This document shows, piece by piece, positions 1 through 6,714 of a stretch of DNA of 27,405 nt; within the stretch, counting starts at the first letter, position 1, and every line of letters begins with the position of its first letter. The DNA lies in contig DGHD01000037.1 in assembly GCA_002392505.1 (NCBI GenBank), forward strand, positions 47,606 through 75,010, given 5' to 3'. Origin of the DNA: Christensenella sp. UBA3857 (lineage in GTDB: Bacteria; Bacillota; Clostridia; Christensenellales; CAG-138). Both the position numbers and the translations under genes were made by a program. The notes under the pieces were generated by a model. It ran no database searches. It had not been told where the DNA came from and saw nothing but the letters and a program-made list of their open reading frames with translations.

Positions 1-86
1 TGCTCACGGGGGCTTTGCCCCGCTTACGTGGATCGCTTTGCCTGCGACTGGCATCGACTTTCAACCACAGACCCGTATCCTTCGCC
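1..86 (-). other. Apparently untranslated leader or 5' end of an RNA running off the left edge
   Basis: This stretch follows a near-consensus minus-strand promoter at 93-121, so a transcript should begin near 86 and leave the window. No ribosome-binding site with a following long frame is visible on the minus strand. A hairpin is present: GGGGC (9-13) pairs with GCCCC (17-21), and CACG (5-8) can pair with CGTG (27-30) across a five-base bulge. It could be the 5' leader of a gene to the left, or a small structured RNA. I do not recognise the RNA family, and the window edge cuts it. Confidence 0.3.
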
Positions 87-92
87 AAAGAG

Positions 93-121
93 ATTATAAC
101 CAAACCGCAAAGCATTTTCAA
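93..121 (-). promoter_or_regulatory. Sigma-A-type promoter reading off the left edge
   Basis: On the minus strand TTGAAA (116-121) is followed by 17 bases and TATAAT (93-98). It lies downstream of the MBL gene stop at 179, so it serves something further left, not the MBL gene. Confidence 0.6.
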
Positions 122-178
122 GTCTTTTTGGTAAAAGAAAAAATATATTGTAGAAAGACTTTTTGCAATTATTCACAT

Positions 179-1378
179 TCACTTGCTTTCGAGCCTTGAG
201 AGCTCGTTTCCGTACTTATCGCAGAGCACGGCGAAGTCCGTTTTGGAATCCGCCCATATTTTTTTGACGCCGATAATGAAATCGGCGGAGGAAGCAATAT
301 CGCTCTTTTTTGCGGCGACGGTAACGGACGCGCCCGGCGCAAGCGCGGCGCCCTCCGGGAATACGAAAGTCTCGCAGCCCTTCGACGACCACACGAACAT
401 TCCGGACAGATCCGCCTGCTCCGCGCCTTCGTTGGTCAGAACAAGGCTCTGATGCGCCTTGCTCGCCTCCGTTATCTTAAGCCCCGGGTACTGCGCGGAG
501 GGTCTTTCGGGATATTCCACCGCGATCTCGCCCCGCTTCGAAACGGTAACGAGCACGCCGAGGGTATGTTCCTCGGTAAGAATAATCTCCGCGCCGCGGA
601 GCTTCCCCTTCACGACCCGGTTCGCCGAATCCTTATCGACCTTCGTGTCGGTTGATATTACGGCGATGAGCGGAGCCGCCGCTTTGGCGAAGTCCTCGCT
701 CGTGGCGTCGGGATTGCCGTGGTTGGGGACCTTCAGCACGTCGCACTTGATATCCGCGCCGGAAGCCGTAAGCGCACCGTCCTCGTTAAACTGCATATCG
801 CCGGTGAACAGGAAGCGCCGTCCGTTCACGCGAAGCATTACAACGAGCGAATTGTCGTTATCGTCGCCCTTGTCCAAGGCAAGCGGTGCGAGCACCTCGA
901 ACGAAACGCCGTCCGCGACTCCGACGACGTCGCCGGCGCGCACGGTCCGTGAGTCGAGTCCGTTTTCGGATATGAGGGCGTCGATGCCCGAGCTGTCGAG
1001 CTGCAGCTCCGGCACGATCACCTGCGCGACGGGGTATTTCTGCAGTATCGGTTCGAGCCCGCCGATATGATCTTCGTGCCCGTGGGAAAGAATAACGCCT
1101 TCGAGCATCTTAACGCCAAGCACCTCGAGCGCTGAATAGATATTGACGAAGCTCTCCTCCTCCCCCGCGTCGACGAGCCAGGCATGGCCGTCGATCACGA
1201 CGACGGCGGAATCCGCCTTCCCGGCGTTGACGAAGAACACCGAAACGGAGTGAGGTTCGCCCTCAAAATCGACCGGCTCGGAGTATTTGTTCTTGTTTTC
1301 GGGCTCATGCACGCAGCCGGCCGCGAGCGCAGTCAGAAGCGCAAGGGCAAGCGCGAACGCCGTACGAAGCTTTCTCAT
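179..1378 (-). CDS. Exported MBL-fold hydrolase (ComEC/Rec2-like domain) with lamin-tail-like C-terminus, putative lipoprotein
   Basis: A 399-residue protein. The start was chosen at 1378 because AAGGAGG lies 9 bases upstream; an ATG three codons earlier abuts the ribosome site. The N-terminus is a lipoprotein signal (MRKL, hydrophobic stretch, LAAGC with Cys22). Residues 43-300 form a metallo-beta-lactamase fold with the metal motif SHGHEDH (His99, His101, Asp103, His104) and a later FTGD motif, as in the secreted ComEC-like MBL family. Residues from about 310 to the end resemble a lamin-tail domain (LVLTNEG near its start, a run of beta-prone strands, ending with a K/N-rich strand). The likely role is an extracellular, membrane-anchored phosphodiesterase or nuclease-like hydrolase; the substrate is unknown. 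It is a single-gene unit with its own promoter at 1404-1432. Family assignment is firm; function is inference. Confidence 0.85.
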   Translation of the reverse strand: MRKLRTAFALALALLTALAAGCVHEPENKNKYSEPVDFEGEPHSVSVFFVNAGKADSAVVVIDGHAWLVDAGEEESFVNIYSALEVLGVKMLEGVILSHGHEDHIGGLEPILQKYPVAQVIVPELQLDSSGIDALISENGLDSRTVRAGDVVGVADGVSFEVLAPLALDKGDDNDNSLVVMLRVNGRRFLFTGDMQFNEDGALTASGADIKCDVLKVPNHGNPDATSEDFAKAAAPLIAVISTDTKVDKDSANRVVKGKLRGAEIILTEEHTLGVLVTVSKRGEIAVEYPERPSAQYPGLKITEASKAHQSLVLTNEGAEQADLSGMFVWSSKGCETFVFPEGAALAPGASVTVAAKKSDIASSADFIIGVKKIWADSKTDFAVLCDKYGNELSRLESK

Positions 1379-1403
1379 CGGGATCATCCTCCTTGATACC
1401 CGT

Positions 1404-1432
1404 ATATTACCATATAAACCGCTCCGGTGCAA
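1404..1432 (-). promoter_or_regulatory. Promoter of the MBL lipoprotein gene
   Basis: Minus strand TTGCAC (1427-1432), 17 bases, TAATAT (1404-1409), a short distance upstream of the AAGGAGG at 1388-1394. Confidence 0.55.
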
Positions 1433-1447
1433 CGGCGGAATTATGAC

Positions 1448-1468
1448 AAAAAAAGGGCGGCTCGCCGC
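1448..1468 (-). terminator. Weak secondary terminator
   Basis: On the minus strand a short GC stem (GCGGC/GCCGC, 57-61 and 64-68 of the 1400s) is followed by CC and seven T (1448-1454). It sits between the stronger protease terminator and the MBL promoter and may act as a backup against readthrough. The stem is short, hence low confidence. Confidence 0.3.
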
Positions 1469-1556
1469 GAGAGGCGCGGAACCGCGATATTCCAAATCCG
1501 GACGACCGCTCCCGCGAGATATTTCATATAAACAACATCCTTCACTCTCTTCAATG

Positions 1557-1584
1557 AAAAGAGCCCGCGCTTCTGCGCGGGCTC
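1557..1584 (-). terminator. Rho-independent terminator of the protease gene
   Basis: A perfect 10-bp stem, GAGCCCGCGC/GCGCGGGCTC (1561-1570 and 1575-1584), has a 4-base loop and is followed on the minus strand by TTTT. It lies 17 bases past the protease stop. Confidence 0.85.
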
Positions 1585-1600
1585 CTCGTTCAATTGTAAA

Positions 1601-4090
1601 TCAGCCGACCTTCTTGAAGAGTACGATGTTTGAGCCGCTGGTGGTGGCGCCGAAGAATCCGTAATCGTCAGCCGCGCCGGAGTAGAACGTGGCGTACTTG
1701 ATGGTGCTGGAGGATACCGTGTACTTCAGCATGTTGTTCGTGAACTGCCACTTGGTCGCATAGCTGGTGCCGGAAGCGGGATAGCAGTCAGCATACCTGG
1801 TGCTGGAGTAGACCCTGAGGTAATAGCTGGAGTTGTAGCCGGACTGGATCTTGTAGTAGGAGCCGTTCGCAACGAACTTCCAGGTCACGTTATTGAGGGT
1901 CGCGGTGGTGAAGGTAGTGTTGTCAACGCCGACGACGTTGTTGCCGCTCTTGACAGCCCTTACAGCGTAGCCGTAGTAGCTGCTGTTGGAGTTGAGATAG
2001 TAGTGGTTGGACTGGTCGGGGTTGTAGTTCATGAGCAGCCAGGTGTTGGTGCCGTCGGTGTAGCCGATGAGGTACTCAACGCCGGTGGTGATGCTCGTAG
2101 CGGGCGCATAGTAGGTGCCGGTGGGCGTCGAGGTGGGAGCCGGAGTCGCAGTGGGCTTCGGAGTCGCGGTGGGCGCGGGAGTCGGAGTCGCGGTGGGCTT
2201 CGGAGTCGCGGTGGGCGCGGGAGTCGGGGTGGCCGAGCTGCCGCCGGATACGTACTGATAGAACTGGATGCTGTTGCCGGTGTTCTTGCTGGTGGTGAAG
2301 TAGGCCTTGCTGGAGCCGAGGCTCAGGTAGTAATAACCGTCGGAGTCGACCTGGTTGTTAAGATCGCCGCCGGAATAGAGCCATGCAACGCTCGTGGAAG
2401 AGGGATACAGGTACTGGGAGGAATCAAGACCCATGTACTTGGAGTTGCCCACATTCTTGAAGGTCCAGCCGCTGGTCGCATTGCCGCCCGCAGTCCAGAG
2501 GATGTTGTTGACAGTCACAGAGGACGGGATGGTCAGCGTGTTGTCGGAATTGACCGTTACCGCATAGGAGGTGAGGTAATGGTTGTTGGAGTAGATCGTG
2601 TTGCCGACCGCATAGCCGTTCGACACGATGATGTACTTGCCGCCGGAAACGGGGGCGGATACGAGAGTATAACCCTCAAATTCGGAAACGGTGATGGCAG
2701 CGGTCTTGGTGTAGGTGGTGTTCGCCACGTTGTCCTTGACCTTTACGGTGAGGGTCGCGGTGCCGGCAGCCTTACCGGTGACAACGCCGGAAGAGGATAC
2801 GGTGGCGACGCTCGTATTGGAGCTCGAATAAGAGGTGATGGTGTAATCTACGTTCGTGGTGGGAGCGACGGTGACCTTTGCCTGAGCGGTGGCGCCGACC
2901 TTGACGTTAACGTTCGCAACGGAGACGGAGGTCAGAGCGACGGGGCTCGAGGAACTGCCGCCGATGAGCTGCCAGTCGCAGGTAACGGTCTGGGTGCCGT
3001 CGGGGTTGGAGGGGAAGGAATCGGTCGGGCTCATAACGATGGGCCACGCCGCGCCGGAAGAGGAGGAGTAAGCGGGATCCCAATTGCCGTAAGTGCTCTT
3101 CATCGTCTTGATAGCGCTGGCAATGGTGGCGCCGTTCTTCATCTCGGTCCAGAACTTAGCCTCGTACTTATAGTCGCCGGTGAAGGAGACGGACTGGGAA
3201 TAACCGTAGACCGCAGCGCAGCCTGCCTGCAGCAGAGCGGTACCCGTGGTGCCCCTGCCTTCCTTCTTCATACCTTCGCAGATAGCCATCCAGACGAAGG
3301 TATTGGTGATGGTGCCGGAAACGTGATTCTTGATATAACGGCCGTCGATGCCGTAGAAGGAACCGCCGTTGTAAGCCCAGCCGTTGGAGTAATCGCTGGA
3401 GGTAAGGCCGGTGCTTACGGTCAGATCGAGGTAAGAGGTGTTGTTGGAGCTGATGCAGTTGCCGTGGGAGTCATAAATGACGACGGCCTTGTTGGAATAA
3501 TTCTGAGCGATGGCGGGACCGGTCGCCTGGCTGCCGGAGAGCATCGTACGGGTGCCGCCGGTGGCGTTGGCGATGGAGGTAGCCTCAGTCTTATACTGAT
3601 CGGTGAAGCTGGAATCGGAGCCGTAGAAGGGACCTACGAGCAGAACGTCGACAGCGCCGTTCGCGGGACCGTTCTTGGTGTTGCTGACCTTCGCGACGGC
3701 ATTTACGACCTCGTTCTCAAGATATGCGTTGGTCTGCTTGGCGGGAGCCTTTGTGTAGTTGCGGACGCGGTAGTTGTAGCCGCCCCACATCCCGTCGGTC
3801 GTGAAGGAGAATTCATTGTCGTTAAGGTCGGTGATGCTGCCCTTATCGATGAGGGGGCAGTTCAAAGCTGCCTTATAGACCGCCATAGTGACTTCATTGC
3901 GGTTTGCCTTGGCAGCCATCATCTGGGTCTCAACAGCGTCGAGATAGGCCCATACGTTATCCCAGCGCTTCATAGCCCTGGCTTCGTTCCTTGTGTATGC
4001 GGCTTCTTGAGCCATGGATGCTGCCGGCAGGACCGCCAGTACCATGAGGACGACTACGAGAGCACATACGATCTTCTTCATTTTGCTCAT
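1601..4090 (-). CDS. Secreted caspase-fold (clan CD) cysteine protease with Big2 and two lectin-like domains
   Basis: An 829-residue protein. The start at 4090 has AGGAGG 7 bases upstream. There is a signal peptide with likely cleavage after ASMA (Ala27). Residues 100-345 look like a caspase-like peptidase (gingipain/C25-like or related): VVIYDSHGN carries His209 and WMAICEG carries Cys271 as the likely dyad, followed by a GCAAVYGYSQSVSF segment and a FWTEMKNG segment typical of this fold. A Big2 immunoglobulin-like domain spans about 386-468. Two related beta-rich lectin-like modules (473-615 and 662-829) flank a Pro-Thr linker (621-659). No LPxTG, S-layer or TM anchor is visible, so it should be released or held by its lectin modules. 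It is monocistronic, with promoter 4145-4173 and terminator 1557-1584. The exact peptidase family is uncertain; the cysteine-dyad assignment is from motif reading. Confidence 0.8.
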   Translation of the reverse strand: MSKMKKIVCALVVVLMVLAVLPAASMAQEAAYTRNEARAMKRWDNVWAYLDAVETQMMAAKANRNEVTMAVYKAALNCPLIDKGSITDLNDNEFSFTTDGMWGGYNYRVRNYTKAPAKQTNAYLENEVVNAVAKVSNTKNGPANGAVDVLLVGPFYGSDSSFTDQYKTEATSIANATGGTRTMLSGSQATGPAIAQNYSNKAVVIYDSHGNCISSNNTSYLDLTVSTGLTSSDYSNGWAYNGGSFYGIDGRYIKNHVSGTITNTFVWMAICEGMKKEGRGTTGTALLQAGCAAVYGYSQSVSFTGDYKYEAKFWTEMKNGATIASAIKTMKSTYGNWDPAYSSSSGAAWPIVMSPTDSFPSNPDGTQTVTCDWQLIGGSSSSPVALTSVSVANVNVKVGATAQAKVTVAPTTNVDYTITSYSSSNTSVATVSSSGVVTGKAAGTATLTVKVKDNVANTTYTKTAAITVSEFEGYTLVSAPVSGGKYIIVSNGYAVGNTIYSNNHYLTSYAVTVNSDNTLTIPSSVTVNNILWTAGGNATSGWTFKNVGNSKYMGLDSSQYLYPSSTSVAWLYSGGDLNNQVDSDGYYYLSLGSSKAYFTTSKNTGNSIQFYQYVSGGSSATPTPAPTATPKPTATPTPAPTATPKPTATPAPTSTPTGTYYAPATSITTGVEYLIGYTDGTNTWLLMNYNPDQSNHYYLNSNSSYYGYAVRAVKSGNNVVGVDNTTFTTATLNNVTWKFVANGSYYKIQSGYNSSYYLRVYSSTRYADCYPASGTSYATKWQFTNNMLKYTVSSSTIKYATFYSGAADDYGFFGATTSGSNIVLFKKVG
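2151..2232 (-). repeat. Two tandem 42-bp units coding the Pro-Thr linker of the protease
   Basis: Two near-identical 42-bp units (from 2151 and from 2193) encode a repeated 14-residue APTATPKPTATPTP-type segment joining the two lectin-like modules. Such repeats can expand or contract by slippage, so linker length may vary between strains (inference). Confidence 0.75.
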
Positions 4091-4144
4091 TTTGTTTCCT
4101 CCTGATATATTGCGAAAGGGTTCCCCCCTCCCGTTATGGTGTAT

Positions 4145-4173
4145 ATTATACTCCTGCTCCTATATATTGTCTA
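4145..4173 (-). promoter_or_regulatory. Promoter of the secreted protease gene
   Basis: Minus strand TAGACA (4168-4173), 17 bases, TATAAT (4145-4150), giving a leader of roughly 50 bases before the start codon at 4090. Confidence 0.65.
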
Positions 4174-4178
4174 CACCT

Positions 4179-4194
4179 AAAAAGGTATTACCAA
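4179..4194. promoter_or_regulatory. Putative operator: AAAAAGGTATTACCAA
   Basis: This 16-base sequence, with the palindromic core GGTA-T-TACC, ends 5 bases upstream of the protease -35 box. An identical copy, in the opposite orientation in the window, lies in the purF leader (22692-22707). The core resembles GntR-family half-site arrangements in general form. No regulator gene is in the window. Confidence 0.4.
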
Positions 4195-4422
4195 TAATAT
4201 ATTTGGACGAATTTGCCATATTTTTCACAAGATTGCCATAATTTCAGCACCTATTCTGTAAATTGTTTTCATTTTTCGACCAATTTACTCGTTTTGCGAA
4301 CTTCTTTTGTTAAAAATTTCACAGGCTGCGGATATATCCCGCGCCGTTTCACACCGTTTAATATACCGCCGCAGGAGCTTTCATGCGATATATTCAGCAG
4401 CGCGTTCCGCGCGAAAAAGCGC
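4195..4422. other. AT-rich intergenic stretch with a short direct repeat
   Basis: No credible gene is seen here between the gdhA terminator and the protease promoter region. TTGCCATA occurs twice in direct orientation (4213-4220 and 4233-4240), exactly 20 bp apart, about two helical turns, upstream of the protease promoter. This could be a regulator site. The rest shows only short inverted repeats such as GCGCGttcCGCGC near 4400. Confidence 0.35.
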
Positions 4423-4451
4423 AAAAAAAGAGCGTTCCCGAAGGAACGCTC
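4423..4451 (-). terminator. Rho-independent terminator of gdhA
   Basis: A 9-bp stem GAGCGTTCC/GGAACGCTC (4430-4438 and 4443-4451) with loop CGAA is followed on the minus strand by seven T (4423-4429). Confidence 0.9.
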
Positions 4452-4472
4452 ATAAATCAACTATTCAACGGA

Positions 4473-5822
4473 TCACACAATACCCTGAGCCATCATGGCG
4501 TCGGCGACCTTCTTGAAGCCGGCGAGGTTGGCGCCCGCTACGAGGTTGTAGCCGAGACCGGCTTCCTCAGCAGCTTCCATGGAGTTCTTGTGGATGTTCT
4601 TCATGATGGTGACGAGCTTGTTATCGACTTCCTCGGCGCTCCAGGCGAGACGCTCGGAGTTCTGGCTCATCTCAAGACCGGAAACGGCAACGCCGCCCGC
4701 GTTGACAGCCTTGGAGGGAGCAACGATCATGCCGGGCTGCTTCATCATATGGAACAGAGCCTCGTTGGTGGTGGGCATGTTGGCGACCTCGATATAGTAC
4801 TTGGTGCCGTTGGCAATGATCTCATTGGCCTCTTCCATGCGGATCTCGTTCTGATAAGCGCAGGGCATGCAGATGTCAGCCTTCTGACCCCAGGGCTTCT
4901 TGCCGGGGAAGAACTGAACGCCGAACTTATCGGCATAATCCTTGACCTTGTTGCGGCCGGAGTTACGCATTACGAGCATGTAATCGAGCTTCTCCTGAGT
5001 GCAGACGCCGTCGGGATCGTAGATGTAACCGTCGGGACCGGCAAGGGTGATGACCTTAGCGCCGAGCTGCATAGCCTTGGTGCAGACGCCCCAGGATACA
5101 TTGCCGAAACCGGAGATGGCGATCTCTTTGCCCTTGATGGTGTCGTTCTCATGCTTTAAGACCTCGCAGAGATAGTAGACAGCGCCGAAACCGGTCGCCT
5201 CGGGACGGATCAGGGAGCCGCCGAAGCTGAGGCCCTTACCGGTGAGAACGCCGTTCTCATAAGCGCCGCGGATCCTCTTATACTGACCGAAGAGGAAACC
5301 GATCTCACGACCGCCTACACCGATGTCGCCGGCGGGAACGTCAACGTTGGGACCGATGTGACGCTGGAGCTCAGTCATGAAGCTCTGGCAGAAACGCATG
5401 ATCTCGGCGTCGGTCTTGCCGTTGGGATCGAAATCGGAGCCGCCCTTACCGCCGCCCATGGGGAGGGAGGTGAGGCTGTTCTTGAAGGTCTGCTCGAAGC
5501 CGAGGAACTTCATAACGGAGAGGTTAACGTGAGAAGCGAAGCGGAGGCCTCCCTTGTACGGACCGATGGCAGAGTTGAACTGCACACGGAAGCCGCGGTT
5601 GACCTGAACCTTACCGTCACGGTCTACCCAGGGTACGCGGAACTCGATGACGCGCTCGGGCTCGACAAGGCGCTCAAGCAGGCCGTTCGCCTGATACTCG
5701 GGGTGCTTTTCGATCATGGGCTCGAGGGAGCGGAGAACTTCCTCAACGGTCTGGATGAACTCGGGCTCATGGGAGTCGCGGGCTTTGACCTTAGCGATGA
5801 CTTCTTCAATGTAAGCGTTCAT
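4473..5822 (-). CDS. gdhA: NADP-type glutamate dehydrogenase
   Basis: A 449-residue protein of the usual length for hexameric bacterial GDH. It interconverts 2-oxoglutarate plus ammonia and glutamate in the cytoplasm, linking nitrogen assimilation to central carbon metabolism. Visible motifs: PMGGGKGGSDFDP with the catalytic Lys126; PAGDIGVGGREIG with catalytic Asp166; the dinucleotide-binding GFGNV (238-242); and substrate-pocket sequence NAGGVAVSGLEMSQN near the C-terminus. GGAGG lies 10 bases before the ATG. It is monocistronic with promoter 5883-5911 and a strong terminator. Cofactor preference (NADP versus NAD) is inferred from overall similarity to the clostridial/E. coli 447-450 residue class and is not proven. 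Confidence 0.96.
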   Translation of the reverse strand: MNAYIEEVIAKVKARDSHEPEFIQTVEEVLRSLEPMIEKHPEYQANGLLERLVEPERVIEFRVPWVDRDGKVQVNRGFRVQFNSAIGPYKGGLRFASHVNLSVMKFLGFEQTFKNSLTSLPMGGGKGGSDFDPNGKTDAEIMRFCQSFMTELQRHIGPNVDVPAGDIGVGGREIGFLFGQYKRIRGAYENGVLTGKGLSFGGSLIRPEATGFGAVYYLCEVLKHENDTIKGKEIAISGFGNVSWGVCTKAMQLGAKVITLAGPDGYIYDPDGVCTQEKLDYMLVMRNSGRNKVKDYADKFGVQFFPGKKPWGQKADICMPCAYQNEIRMEEANEIIANGTKYYIEVANMPTTNEALFHMMKQPGMIVAPSKAVNAGGVAVSGLEMSQNSERLAWSAEEVDNKLVTIMKNIHKNSMEAAEEAGLGYNLVAGANLAGFKKVADAMMAQGIV

Positions 5823-5882
5823 TGTATGTTATCCTCCATATAAAAAATAGTTGGATTGATTTGGGTTTTGCCCATCGTTCTT

Positions 5883-5911
5883 ATTATAATATCACCGCCG
5901 ATAAAGGTCAA
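5883..5911 (-). promoter_or_regulatory. Promoter of gdhA
   Basis: Minus strand TTGACC (5906-5911), 17 bases, TATAAT (5883-5888). The predicted leader is about 55 bases. Confidence 0.75.
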
Positions 5912-5949
5912 CAGAATATTGAAAATATACTTAAAAAGCTCCGTGTCTA

Positions 5950-5978
5950 TTGCATTTTGTCCGGGTCTGTGCTATTCT
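5950..5978 (+). promoter_or_regulatory. Promoter of the SIMPL-GH3 unit
   Basis: TTGCAT (5950-5955), 17 bases, TATTCT (5973-5978), about 50 bases before the SIMPL start. It is divergent from the gdhA promoter. Confidence 0.45.
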
Positions 5979-6030
5979 GCCGTCAAAGGGAATTCTTTTT
6001 CCCGGACATGACCAAAGGAGGCTGTTGGAT

Positions 6031-6690
6031 ATGGAAAGAACAATAACTGTGCGCGGAACGGGCAAGCTGAGCGTAAGACCCGACCAGATCTCGGTATCAC
6101 TTAATATAAGGAAGAAGGATAAGGTCTACGAGACCGCCATGACGGAATCCGCAAGGCTGCTTGAAAACCTGCGCTCCGCGATAGAGGACGCCGGCTTCAA
6201 GCGGGAGGATCTCAAGACCCAGTCCTTCAACGTCGGCACGGAATACGAGAGCAGGCGCGAACAGAACGGCACGTTCCGTCAGGTATTCGTCGGCTACGTA
6301 TGCGATCATCAGCTTATGATCGAGTTCCCCTTCGATACCGCAAGGCTCGGCAAAGTTCTGAGCGCGATAAGCGTCTGCGTCGCGGAGCCGGAGCTCAACG
6401 TTTCCTTTAATATAAAGGACAGGGAAGCTCTCACCGATCAGCTTTTGAAGAACGCCGCCGACAACGCGCGCATGCGCGCGATGACGCTCGCCGCCGCCGC
6501 GGGCGTGGAGCTGGGCGACCTCATCTCCGTCAATTATAATTGGAAGGAAAACAACTTCACCTCCCCCACCTTCTACGGCGGCAGCATGAAGATGCTCCGC
6601 GCGAACGCCGCGGCGGAGTGCGATATGCAGATCGAGGCGCAGGATATCGACGTATCCGAGAACGCCGTATTCGTTTGGGAGATAATCTGA
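6031..6690 (+). CDS. SIMPL (DUF541) domain protein
   Basis: A 219-residue protein. The start was chosen at 6031 because AAAGGAGG lies 9 bases upstream; the longer open frame has no ribosome site. The sequence begins with the SIMPL hallmark ITVRGTGKLSVRPDQ and contains the typical DLKTQSFNV, VGYVCDHQL and DNARMRAMTLAAAAGVELG segments. No signal peptide or TM is seen, so it should be cytoplasmic, unlike many SIMPL proteins, which are periplasmic or exported. Family members (for example Brucella BP26, E. coli YggE) form ring-like oligomers; their molecular function is not settled. It is followed 24 bases later by the GH3 gene and is probably co-transcribed. The family call is firm; function is unknown. 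Confidence 0.88.
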   Translation: MERTITVRGTGKLSVRPDQISVSLNIRKKDKVYETAMTESARLLENLRSAIEDAGFKREDLKTQSFNVGTEYESRREQNGTFRQVFVGYVCDHQLMIEFPFDTARLGKVLSAISVCVAEPELNVSFNIKDREALTDQLLKNAADNARMRAMTLAAAAGVELGDLISVNYNWKENNFTSPTFYGGSMKMLRANAAAECDMQIEAQDIDVSENAVFVWEII

Positions 6691-6714
6691 CAATAAACCG
6701 TTTGGGAGGCGCCG

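Noticed and set aside
2003..4105. A 700-codon open frame antisense to the protease gene
   Set aside because: It mirrors the protease repeats, is Gly/Val/Arg-rich without domain, and has no start signal; it is a shadow of the real gene with its clear signal peptide and motifs.
4383..5159. A 258-codon frame antisense to gdhA
   Set aside because: It lies within a well-conserved gene and shows only codon-mirror bias.
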